Below, piece by piece: positions 1 through 8,357 of a stretch of 64,000 bases of DNA. Both the position numbers and the translations under genes were made by a program. The notes below the pieces were generated by a model. That model had not been told where the DNA came from and searched no databases. It saw nothing but the letters and a program-made list of their open reading frames with translations. Numbering within the stretch: position 1 is the first letter of the stretch; each line of letters begins with the position of its first letter. This stretch comes from Chromohalobacter canadensis (lineage in GTDB: Bacteria; Pseudomonadota; Gammaproteobacteria; Pseudomonadales; Halomonadaceae), in the NCBI RefSeq assembly GCF_029544075.1, contig NZ_JAJQJH010000009.1, forward strand, positions 79,666 through 143,665, read 5' to 3'.

Positions 1-709
1 TGCCCGCCTCGCCCTGGCTGTCGCGCGTATATTTGCCGCTCAAGAAGCCACCCGCAAGCGGGCTCCAGACCATCAGCCCGAGATTTTCGCTCTGCAGCAT
101 GGGGACCAGCTCGCGCTCGAGGTCGCGCCCGGCAAGGGTGTAATACGCCTGCAGCGACTCGAAGCGCGCCAGACCGTGACGCTCGGCGATGCCTAGCGCC
201 TTCATGATTTGCCAAGCCGCCCAGTTGGAGACCCCGACGTAGCGTACATGACCTTGTTGCACGAGAGTGTCGAGTGCGCGGACGGCTTCCTCGATGGGTG
301 TGGCAGGATCGAAGCCATGTATCTGGTAGAGGTCGAGATGATCGAGCTGCATTCGCTTCAGGCTGGCTTTGATGCCTTCCATGATGTGATAGCGCGACAT
401 GCCACGTGCATTGACGCCAGGCCCGGTCTCGCCGAACACCTTGGAAGCGACGACGATTTCGTCGCGCGAGACATCTAGATTCTTGAGCGCCTGGCCGGTG
501 ATGATCTCGGACTGGCCCTGGGAATATACATCGGCGGTGTCGATGAAGTTGATGCCGGCATCCAACGCGCGGCCGATCAGGCGCTCGGCGTCGCTTTGCT
601 GTAGATCGCCGATCTGGCTCCAGAGTTCGCCCTGGCCACCGAAGGTCATGGTGCCGAGGCACAGCTCGGAAACGAACAAACCGGTATTGCCGAAGGGTTG
701 ATAACGCAT
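1..709 (-). CDS. Aldo/keto reductase, C-terminus cut by window edge
   Basis: The 236 visible codons read MRYQPFGNTGLFVSELCLGT and continue as a typical (beta/alpha)8 aldo/keto reductase, an NADPH-dependent cytoplasmic carbonyl reductase. The catalytic tetrad is visible: Asp57 and Tyr62 in INFIDTADVYSQG, Lys90 in VVASK and His131 in LYQIHGFD. The gene starts at the ATG at 709 and runs off the left edge, so the last third of the barrel is missing from view. It most resembles the YajO/YghZ type that reduces small aldehydes. The physiological substrate cannot be told from sequence. Family assignment is firm. Confidence 0.93.
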   Translation of the reverse strand, partial: MRYQPFGNTGLFVSELCLGTMTFGGQGELWSQIGDLQQSDAERLIGRALDAGINFIDTADVYSQGQSEIITGQALKNLDVSRDEIVVASKVFGETGPGVNARGMSRYHIMEGIKASLKRMQLDHLDLYQIHGFDPATPIEEAVRALDTLVQQGHVRYVGVSNWAAWQIMKALGIAERHGLARFESLQAYYTLAGRDLERELVPMLQSENLGLMVWSPLAGGFLSGKYTRDSQGEAG

Positions 710-1037
710 GAAACACTCCTGACGGTGATGAATTCGACCCGCGTAGGTAACCGCCGTTGTGACCCGTGACGCTGATAAGCGGCATGGCGGGATGGCTCCT
801 TCAGTATGGACCCTGTGACGGCAGACAAAATGCGCGATTCTGTCGAGTCCATGCCCGATTCTGTAATCGGCTCATCGGCCCTTTCATCATGTTTTCCCGC
901 CCGAGAGGGTAAGAGCGTCCAGCGCAGACCCACGCTTCCATTACTGGATATCGTCTATAGTGGGTCATGCGCAACACGATGGAATCGTGTCAGGAAGGAC
1001 AGCCGGGCTAACCTCGGCCTATCAGGGAGGAAGGATC
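710..1037. other. Intergenic gap without a recognisable gene
   Basis: This 328-base gap separates divergent genes: the aldo/keto reductase (minus) and the lipoprotein (plus). Promoters for both must lie here. I see no convincing ORF, RNA gene or strong inverted repeat. The only clear signal is the Shine-Dalgarno stretch GGGAGGAAGG at about 1025-1034, which belongs to the TTG-initiated downstream gene. Confidence 0.5.
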
Positions 1038-1832
1038 TTGTTCTGTGAGGCGAATGTATCGATCGCACGCCGTCTGGCGGGCGGTGGCGTCATGTTGGGC
1101 GTTCTGGCGGTGCTTGGCGGTTGCCAAGCATGGTCGCCGGCGCCGGAAGGGCTGGATGTCGAGCGCGTGGAGAAAAGCTTCGTCGAGGGTGATTGCCCGG
1201 CAGGACGTTGTGCGACCATCGAGATCGAATCGCTGCGTTTACCCGGAGCACCGGGCCTGAGCGAGCGGCTGCGAGATTCGCTGCTGAGCATGGGCTCGGG
1301 TATCACCAATGGCGAAAGCGAAGTGGTGATTGCGTCCTGGGAAGAGTATGCGCAGACGTTCTTCGACGAGGCCAAGGCGGCGCGGGAGCGCGTGCCTGAA
1401 TTACCCGGTTACCAGGCGGTCTTCAAGGCAGAGGTTTATGACCGGCATGCCGAGCTGACTACCATCCAGCTCGATAGCTACGTGTTCACCGGCGGGGCGC
1501 ACGGTATGCCGCTGACGCAGTTCATGGTCATCGACGAACGCGAGCGACGCGTGGTGACACTCGATGACATGCTGCGCGAGGGCCAGACGTCCGCGTATCG
1601 CAAGGCACTGTCGCGCGCGCATCTACGTTGGCTGGAAGAACAACAGGCGGGTGCCGACTTTGTCGAATCCTGGCCGCTGAGCATGAACCGCAACGTGGCA
1701 CCGTTTGCCGATGAATGGCGGGTACGTTACAACGCCTATGACATCGCGCCTTATTCTTATGGGCAACCGGAGCTACGCATTCCTGCCCAGGCGCTCGAAG
1801 GCATCGTCAAGCCACGCTATCTGGAGCGCTGA
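1038..1832 (+). CDS. DUF3298/RsiV-like lipoprotein
   Basis: About 264 residues. I chose the TTG at 1038 because GGGAGGAAGG sits directly upstream; the reading frame is open back to 960 but that stretch has no ribosome site. An ATG at 1092 is a weaker alternative. The hydrophobic N-terminus ends in the lipobox LGGC (Cys codon 1122-1124), so the protein is predicted to be a lipid-anchored envelope protein. The body carries the DUF4163/DUF3298 pattern, including the hallmark YVFTGGAHGMP, which is shared with RsiV anti-sigma factors and enterobacterial YdhA-type lipoproteins. No sigma factor is adjacent, so an anti-sigma role is not supported. The function is unknown. Confidence 0.85.
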   Translation: MFCEANVSIARRLAGGGVMLGVLAVLGGCQAWSPAPEGLDVERVEKSFVEGDCPAGRCATIEIESLRLPGAPGLSERLRDSLLSMGSGITNGESEVVIASWEEYAQTFFDEAKAARERVPELPGYQAVFKAEVYDRHAELTTIQLDSYVFTGGAHGMPLTQFMVIDERERRVVTLDDMLREGQTSAYRKALSRAHLRWLEEQQAGADFVESWPLSMNRNVAPFADEWRVRYNAYDIAPYSYGQPELRIPAQALEGIVKPRYLER

Positions 1833-1909
1833 CGGCATGCGTTAACCGGGAGGGTGTCGCTGACGGTCGTGTCTCGTGAGGGCGATCGTCGCAGGCGGTG
1901 ATCGTACGA

Positions 1910-2098
1910 TCAGGCGTTCGAGTCGTGCTCGGGCTTGCCTTTTTGCTGGGCCGAGGCCATGGCTTCCAGCTCCTCTTCGCTCATCGAGTCGTACATCGAC
2001 TTCGCGGCTCCCTCTAGCTCACTGGCCTTTTTCTCGCCGCGTTTGGCGGCGAGCGCGGCACCGGCAGCCATTTGCTGGGCCTGAGACTTGGCGGGCAT
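1910..2098 (-). CDS. DUF3008 family small protein
   Basis: This 62-residue protein starts MPAKSQAQQMAAGAALAAKR and contains MYDSMSEEELEAMAS near its C-terminus, the recognisable DUF3008 pattern. The frame is open ten codons further upstream, but GAGGTGAC lies just before the ATG at 2098, so the shorter form is preferred. It is hydrophilic, Ala/Glu/Lys-rich and has no membrane segment. The family is widespread in proteobacteria and has no established function. The stop codon lies inside a short palindrome (TGATCGTACGATCA, 1899-1912). Confidence 0.85.
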   Translation of the reverse strand: MPAKSQAQQMAAGAALAAKRGEKKASELEGAAKSMYDSMSEEELEAMASAQQKGKPEHDSNA

Positions 2099-2238
2099 AT
2101 CGTCACCTCTTCCGTGATGGCGCTTCAATAAGCGTGGCTATCTTAAGCCAAGATAGACGCTGCCACGGGCATCGCAATGTCACGATGGTGACCGTATGTG
2201 TCCCGACCGACACGAGCCAGGCATCTAGTGCGCTTTTA

Positions 2239-3234
2239 TTATTCCTTGCGCTGCTTGAGCTGTTCCTTCAGTGGGCCGGGCACCTTCTTGATGATCAAGC
2301 GATCATGCTCGGCGTCGAATTCGATACTGTTGCCGAGCAAGTGAGAGTCGAAGCTGATCGAGACGCCGCTGGCGCGCCCTGTGAAGCGCCGGAATTGATT
2401 GAGAGCTCGCTTGTCCGGCGGTATCTCCTCGGAGAGCCCGTAATCCTGATGACGAATGTAGTCGTAAAACGCCTTGGGATGTTGCTCGTCGACGAGCTCG
2501 GACAACTCATCGAGGGTCACCTTTTCGCCGTGCTTGGCCTGGGTGTTGGCGTAGTCGATCACGGCATCGGTCTTCTCGCGGCTGGCGTCGTCAGACAAGT
2601 CCTCGCGCTCGGCATAGTCGCTGAATGCCTTGAGCAAGGTTCGGGTTTCGCCGCTGGCATCCACGCCTTCCTCGACGCCGAGCAGTTCGCGGAAGCCTTC
2701 GGCGAATTTCTTGCCGCCGCGGTCCTTGATGAAAGACACGTACTGATGTGAGGCGCCGCCCTGCCATTGAGCGAGGTCGATGCGTGCGGCGAGCATCAAT
2801 TGGCCAAGATTGAGCTGAGGCGTTTCGGTCACTTCGAGGGCATTATCGATGGCAAAACCCTGGCGATGATGGAGGAGTGCCACACTGACGTACTGCGTCT
2901 CGCCGTGCTGATAATGCACGAATAGCAGATGGCCACCCACCGAGAGGTGGGCGTCGATCAAGGCATTGATGCGCTCCGCCATCCGCGCGCTCCAGGTGAC
3001 GAAATCGATCGATCCGGCTAGATACTCCGAGAGTCCCGCGGCGAAGGCGCTGCTGCCGGTCTCGCCGAAGTGACCCCAGGCCTTGGGCTTGGCATGAAAG
3101 CTGTCATTGACACTCGTCAGCAATGCCTCGAGAGATGCCGTCGATGACGGTGCGTGCTCGGCGCAGGTCAGCGTGGCGGGCGTCTCGGTATCGGACTTGT
3201 CGATGCGATGGATGGTGCTGGTCAGAATCGGCAT
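2239..3234 (-). CDS. yejK: Nucleoid-associated protein YejK/NdpA
   Basis: The 331 residues match the length and pattern of the NdpA/YejK family (E. coli about 335). Conserved stretches include the central SFIKDRGGKKFAEGFRELLG and the C-terminal FDSHLLGNSIEFDAEHDRLIIKKVP. Family members are abundant nucleoid-associated proteins. The gene stands alone on the minus strand, with the DUF3008 gene downstream and the ABC exporter pair upstream, all co-directional but with gaps of 68 bases or more. The start at 3234 has only a weak ribosome site. Assignment rests on family resemblance across the full length. Confidence 0.92.
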   Translation of the reverse strand: MPILTSTIHRIDKSDTETPATLTCAEHAPSSTASLEALLTSVNDSFHAKPKAWGHFGETGSSAFAAGLSEYLAGSIDFVTWSARMAERINALIDAHLSVGGHLLFVHYQHGETQYVSVALLHHRQGFAIDNALEVTETPQLNLGQLMLAARIDLAQWQGGASHQYVSFIKDRGGKKFAEGFRELLGVEEGVDASGETRTLLKAFSDYAEREDLSDDASREKTDAVIDYANTQAKHGEKVTLDELSELVDEQHPKAFYDYIRHQDYGLSEEIPPDKRALNQFRRFTGRASGVSISFDSHLLGNSIEFDAEHDRLIIKKVPGPLKEQLKQRKE

Positions 3235-3302
3235 GGTGGCATCTTGGTGAAAACGAAAACGGGCATGATAACGCCCAGTACGGGCCAGCTTCTAAGGCCT
3301 AT

Positions 3303-4060
3303 CTAGGGCTTGATGTTGTAACCGGTCTTGAAGATCCAGCCGACCAGCGCCAGGCACAGGCCCAGAAATATCATGATCATGAGCAGGCTGGCGCCGACAC
3401 TCACATCACTGATGCCGTAGAAGCTCCAGCGAAAGCCACTGACCAAATAAACGACCGGGTTGAACAGCGTCACCGTCTGCCACACAGGGGGCAGCATGTC
3501 GATGGAGTAGAAGCTGCCGCCCAAGAAGGTCAGCGGTGTGATGATCAAGAGCGGCACGAGTTGTAGCTTCTCGAAACCCTCCGCCCAGATACCGATGATA
3601 AAGCCCAGCAGGCTGAAGGTAAGGGCGGTGAGTGTCAGGAACAGCAGCATCCAGAATGGATGGTCGATACGCAAGGGCACGAAGAAGCTGGCGGTGACGA
3701 GGATGATCAAGCCCAGGATGAGCGACTTGGTGGCCGCCGCGCCTACATACCCGAGGACGATTTCGAAATAAGAAACCGGCGCCGAGAGTACCTCGTAGAT
3801 GGTGCCGGTAAACTTGGGAAAGAAGATCCCGAACGAGGCGTTGGAGACGCTCTGGGTGAGGAGCATCAACATGATCAGCCCGGGCACGATGAAGGCGCCG
3901 TAGCTGACGCCTTCGACTTCCTGAATGCGCGAGCCGATGGCGGCGCCGAAGACCACGAAGTACAGCGAGGTGGAAATCACTGGCGAGACCAGGCTCTGCA
4001 GCAACGTGCGCCATGCGCGTGCCAATTCGAAATGGTAAATGGTGCCGACCGCGCGGAAAT

Positions 4061-4064
<4 letters not shown>
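3303..4064 (-). CDS. yadH: ABC-2 type exporter permease, YadH-like
   Basis: This 253-residue polytopic membrane protein has six hydrophobic segments and ends in the cytoplasmic tail FKTGYNIKP. It carries the ABC-2 permease signature near the fifth helix ([33 protein letters not shown]). It overlaps the upstream ATPase gene by four bases (ATGA), so the two are translationally coupled and form one transporter. The closest family is E. coli YadH, whose exported substrate is unknown. The order and overlap make partnership with the next gene near certain, while the substrate remains open. Confidence 0.92.
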
Positions 4065-5071
<1,007 letters not shown>

Positions 5072-5192
5072 GCGATACCGGGCTCCCGTGGAGAATGGGA
5101 CGATCAGTATAGGCGTGCGCCGGCATGCCGTGGCCGGCGCTCACCTGATCGGTAAGTACGTCGTCGGCGAGTGCATCGTCGACGAGGCCGGG

Positions 5193-5915
5193 TCAGTCTT
5201 GCCGCTCGGCGCTGTGGTAGATGTTCTGAACGTCATCGAGATCGTTGAGGGTAGCGAGCAGCTTGTCGAGCATGGCCACGTCATCGCCGACGACGGGGGT
5301 CGTGGTCTGCGGCAGGAACTGGATCTCGTCGGCTTCGAAATCGAGCTCACCGAAGGCCTCGGCGAGGGCCTGCTTGGTCTTGGCATATTCGGTATGAGGC
5401 GCGAACACGGTAATACGATCGGTTTCGCTCTCGATGTCGGTGACATCGACATCGGCCTCCATCAAGGCTTCCAACACCGCTTCCTCGTCGCTACCCTCGA
5501 AGGCGAGGATCGCGCAGTGATCGAACATGTGGCTGACGCTGCCCGGGGTGCCGAGTTTGCTCTTGGCCTTGTTGAAACAGGCGCGTACGTCGCCGAAGGT
5601 GCGGTTGGGGTTGTCGGTCAGGCATTCGACGATGACCATGCAACTACCCGGACCGAAGCCCTCGTAGCGCGCGAGGGAGTAGTCCTCGCCGCCACCGCCC
5701 TTGGCCTTGTCCAGCGCCTTGTCGATGACGTGCGACGGGACTTGGTCCTTCTTGGCGCGCTCGATCAAACCACGCAGGGCGAGGTTGCCCTCGGGGTCGA
5801 TCCCGCCGGCTTTGGCGCAAACGTAAATCTCACGCCCGTATTTGCTGTACACCTTGGTCTTGGCGTCGGCCGTCTTGGCCATGGATTCCTTGCGGTTCTG
5901 GAAAGCCCTACCCAT
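5193..5915 (-). CDS. YebC/PmpR family regulatory protein (YeeN-like)
   Basis: The ORF is open to 5963 but the family start [15 protein letters not shown] is the ATG at 5915, giving 240 residues. The DUF28 pattern is clear: [38 protein letters not shown] and a [10 protein letters not shown] segment. The N-terminus resembles the YeeN branch more than YebC itself, which starts MAGHSKW. The family has been described as DNA-binding transcription regulators and, more recently, as helpers of ribosomes stalled at proline tracts, so function is best left at family level. Downstream, an inverted repeat GCGCCGGC (5117-5124) / GCCGGCGC (5133-5140) without a T-tract could help end transcription. Confidence 0.9.
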   Translation of the reverse strand: MGRAFQNRKESMAKTADAKTKVYSKYGREIYVCAKAGGIDPEGNLALRGLIERAKKDQVPSHVIDKALDKAKGGGGEDYSLARYEGFGPGSCMVIVECLTDNPNRTFGDVRACFNKAKSKLGTPGSVSHMFDHCAILAFEGSDEEAVLEALMEADVDVTDIESETDRITVFAPHTEYAKTKQALAEAFGELDFEADEIQFLPQTTTPVVGDDVAMLDKLLATLNDLDDVQNIYHSAERQD

Positions 5916-6082
5916 GTCATGCCCTATCAAATGGTTCGCAACGCACAAGATTCTACGCAACATCGCCGGTCGAGGCAGGTTTAATTTTGCGCTGCCGACG
6001 TTTGGTCTCCCGACGATACGCCGTCTCCTTCAGTCGACGCTATGCTTAATGCGCGCTCACCTGTAGCTTAGGGGGTCTCTAT

Positions 6083-6730
6083 TTGCCCACTTCATCGGAA
6101 ATGCATATGTCGATGCGATCCTTGCCAATGCCGTTTACTGCTCGTTCCGTCTGGCACGTCATGCTGTGGCTGTGCCTTGCCGTCTCGCTGACAGGCTGCG
6201 GCATCAACAATATTCCTACGCTGGACGAACAGGTGAAGTCGGCCTGGGCGCAGGTCGAGAACCAATATCAGCGGCGCGCGGATCTGGTGCCCAATTTGGT
6301 GGAAACCGTCAAAGGCTTCGCCGATCAAGAACAGGAAACGCTGACGGCCGTGATCGAAGCGCGTTCCAAGGCAACCTCGATCAACATCGACGCCGACTCA
6401 TTGGACGATCCCGAAAAGCTGAAGCAATTTCAGCAGGCTCAGGGCCAACTGACTGGGGCGCTGAGTCGCCTGATGGCGGTGTCCGAACGCTATCCGGAGC
6501 TGAAGTCGAACCAGAACTTCCTGGCACTGCAGTCGCAGCTGGAAGGTACCGAGAATCGCATCGCCGTGGCGCGCCGCGACTTCATCCAGGCGGTTGAGCA
6601 ATACAATACAGAGATTCGTACTTTCCCCGGGCGACTCTGGCATGGCCTTTTGTATAGCGACATGCCGATTCGCGAAAACTTCGAAGCGACTGCTGAGAAC
6701 GCCGATCAGGCGCCTGAGGTGGAGTTCTAA
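6083..6730 (+). CDS. lemA: LemA family membrane-associated protein
   Basis: From the TTG at 6083 (AGGGGG about nine bases upstream) the protein has 215 residues; ATGs at 6101, 6107 and 6113 are alternatives. The hydrophobic N-terminus ends in the lipobox-like SLTGC (Cys39), so this member may be lipidated rather than held by a single helix as in classical LemA. The family hallmark NQYQRRADLVPNLVETVKGFA follows, and the rest is predicted helical. Its stop overlaps the start of the next gene by one base (TAATG). LemA proteins commonly sit beside TPM-domain genes, as here. Their molecular role is not settled. Confidence 0.93.
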   Translation: MPTSSEMHMSMRSLPMPFTARSVWHVMLWLCLAVSLTGCGINNIPTLDEQVKSAWAQVENQYQRRADLVPNLVETVKGFADQEQETLTAVIEARSKATSINIDADSLDDPEKLKQFQQAQGQLTGALSRLMAVSERYPELKSNQNFLALQSQLEGTENRIAVARRDFIQAVEQYNTEIRTFPGRLWHGLLYSDMPIRENFEATAENADQAPEVEF

Positions 6731-7515
6731 TGAGGCATTGCATCCGTCTGACATGTCTGGCGCTATTGTGGGCCTGTGCCCTCAGCGTTCAGGCGCAGGA
6801 CATCGAGTTTCCCGAGCTGACCGGGCGCGTGGTCGACCAGGCCGACCTTCTAGATGCGTCGACTCAAGATGAGTTGAGCGGCATGCTCGCGGCGCACGAG
6901 GAAGATACCGGCGAGCAGGTCGTCGTGGTCACGCTGCCCGATTTACAGGGTGCGCCGATCGAGGAATACGGCTATCAGTTGGGACGTCATTGGGGCATCG
7001 GTCAGGAGGGTGAAGACACTGGCGCGCTGTTGATCGTCTCCATGGAAGAGCAGGCCATCCGCATTGAGGTCGGTTATGGCCTCGAGGGTCGCCTGACTGA
7101 TGCGCAGTCCTCGGCAATCATCACACAGCAGATCGCCCCGGCGTTTCGTGAGGGCGATTACGCGACCGGTATTACCCAAGGTACGGAAGCGATCATTCAG
7201 GTCCTGGGCGGCGACCCGATGGCCGATGCGCCTCCTGCCGGATCGGCTTCCGGGCAAGATAAATCGCGCGATGTCGGCGGCGCATCCGTGGCGTTTTTCG
7301 TCATGTTGATGATCGTCATGGGTATCGTACGCGGCATCGGTGGTGGCGGACGCGGCGGGCGTCGTCGCGGACGCGGCGGTGGCTTGCTCGGCGGTCTTCT
7401 GCTTGGCGGCGCCATGGGCGGCGGTTTCGGAGGCGGCGGTGGCGGCCTCGGAGGCGGCGGCTTCGGCGGCGGCGGTGGTGGTTTCGGCGGGGGCGGTGCC
7501 TCCGGTGGCTGGTAG
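6730..7515 (+). CDS. TPM domain protein with glycine-rich tail (YgcG-like)
   Basis: The 261-residue product starts with a cleavable signal peptide (CLALLWACALSVQAQ). A TPM domain follows (FPELTGRVVDQADLLD through LVTLPDLQG-like and GLEGRLTDAQSS elements), then one membrane helix (VAFFVMLMIVMGIVRGIGG), and the protein ends in a Gly-rich low-complexity tail, mostly GGG/GGF repeats, finishing SGGW. This layout is typical of YgcG-type TPM proteins facing the periplasm. It is coupled to lemA by the TAATG overlap and followed after 21 bases by a second TPM gene. The name joins TLP18.3, Psb32 and MOLO-1; the biochemical function is not established. Confidence 0.9.
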   Translation: MRHCIRLTCLALLWACALSVQAQDIEFPELTGRVVDQADLLDASTQDELSGMLAAHEEDTGEQVVVVTLPDLQGAPIEEYGYQLGRHWGIGQEGEDTGALLIVSMEEQAIRIEVGYGLEGRLTDAQSSAIITQQIAPAFREGDYATGITQGTEAIIQVLGGDPMADAPPAGSASGQDKSRDVGGASVAFFVMLMIVMGIVRGIGGGGRGGRRRGRGGGLLGGLLLGGAMGGGFGGGGGGLGGGGFGGGGGGFGGGGASGGW

Positions 7516-7536
7516 ATCAACGCAAGGGACATCACC

Positions 7537-8154
7537 ATGGCATTATTGAGCGACAGCGAGCAGCAGCAGGTGCGTGATGCGATTACGCACATCGAGCGCG
7601 ATACCGACGCCGAACTAGTCACCGTACTCGCGCCGCAGGCCGACGATTACACTTACATCCCATTGCTCTGGGCAGGGATTCTGTCCCTGTTGATCCCGGG
7701 GGCGATCAATTATTTCCCCCAATGGCTGGGTGCTTCGGAGCTGTTGATCGTGCAGTGGGCGTGTTTCGCGGTGCTCGCGATTGTGTTTCGGCTGCCGGCG
7801 GTGACGACGCGTCTGATCCCGCGACGTGTGCGCTTCTGGCGGGCCGCCAATCTGGCAAGGCGGCAGTTTCTCGAACAGAACCTGCATCACACCCAAGCCG
7901 GCACCGGCATGCTGATCTTCGTCTCCGAGGCTGAGCGCTACGTGGAGATCCTGGTCGATCGCGGGATTTCCAGCCGCCTCGACGACGAAACCTGGCAGGG
8001 CATTGTCTCGACCTTCACCCAGCAGGTAAAGCAAGGCCAGACGCTGCAGGGCTTTCTCTCCTGTATCGAAGCATGCGGTGAGCACCTCCGAGAGCACGTT
8101 CCCGCCACGCACGAGCGCAACGAACTCCCCAATCGTCTGATCGTGCTGGAATGA
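7537..8154 (+). CDS. TPM domain protein with internal membrane helices
   Basis: The 205-residue protein lacks a signal peptide. Its TPM domain is interrupted: DSEQQQVRDAITHIERDTDAELVTVLAPQADD is followed by two membrane helices (IPLLWAGILSLLIPGAINYF and LIVQWACFAVLAIVF) and the domain resumes with GTGMLIFVSEAERYVEILVDRGISSRLDDETW. This split architecture is a known TPM subtype usually found next to a YgcG-like gene and LemA, as here. The ATG at 7537 follows the previous stop by 21 bases. A strong hairpin comes directly after the stop, so the three genes likely form one operon. Confidence 0.88.
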   Translation: MALLSDSEQQQVRDAITHIERDTDAELVTVLAPQADDYTYIPLLWAGILSLLIPGAINYFPQWLGASELLIVQWACFAVLAIVFRLPAVTTRLIPRRVRFWRAANLARRQFLEQNLHHTQAGTGMLIFVSEAERYVEILVDRGISSRLDDETWQGIVSTFTQQVKQGQTLQGFLSCIEACGEHLREHVPATHERNELPNRLIVLE

Positions 8155-8160
8155 AACGCC

Positions 8161-8188
8161 CGACGACACGCCTCATGGCGTGTCGTCG
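8161..8188 (+). terminator. Strong hairpin after LemA-TPM-TPM operon
   Basis: CGACGACACGCC (8161-8172) and its exact complement GGCGTGTCGTCG (8177-8188) form a perfect 12-base stem with a TCAT loop, six bases after the stop of the second TPM gene. There is no T-run after it (CCGGTTCCCC), so it may be a processing or stability structure or a weak intrinsic terminator. Confidence 0.6.
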
Positions 8189-8357
8189 CCGGTTCCCCAC
8201 TCCTCCGTAGGCTATCGCATCATCGCGCCGCTCTAGACTGGACGGCACGCCAGGGCGCGTGTGGCTAATCCATAGGAGTTGGCGTAGTTGGATCGTTGTC
8301 GTGATGGAGCGCTGCTATGCTGAGCTTACGATTTCCGTGCCCAGGAAGGGTGCCACC

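Noticed and set aside
1876..2751. 291-codon plus-strand frame over the DUF3008 and yejK genes
   Set aside because: Both minus-strand genes have clear family matches; the plus-strand product has no recognisable domain.
7340..7515. Gly-rich repeat region as a DNA repeat or minisatellite
   Set aside because: The repeats are codon-level GGC/GGT variation inside the TPM protein tail, typical of YgcG proteins, with no regular DNA unit.
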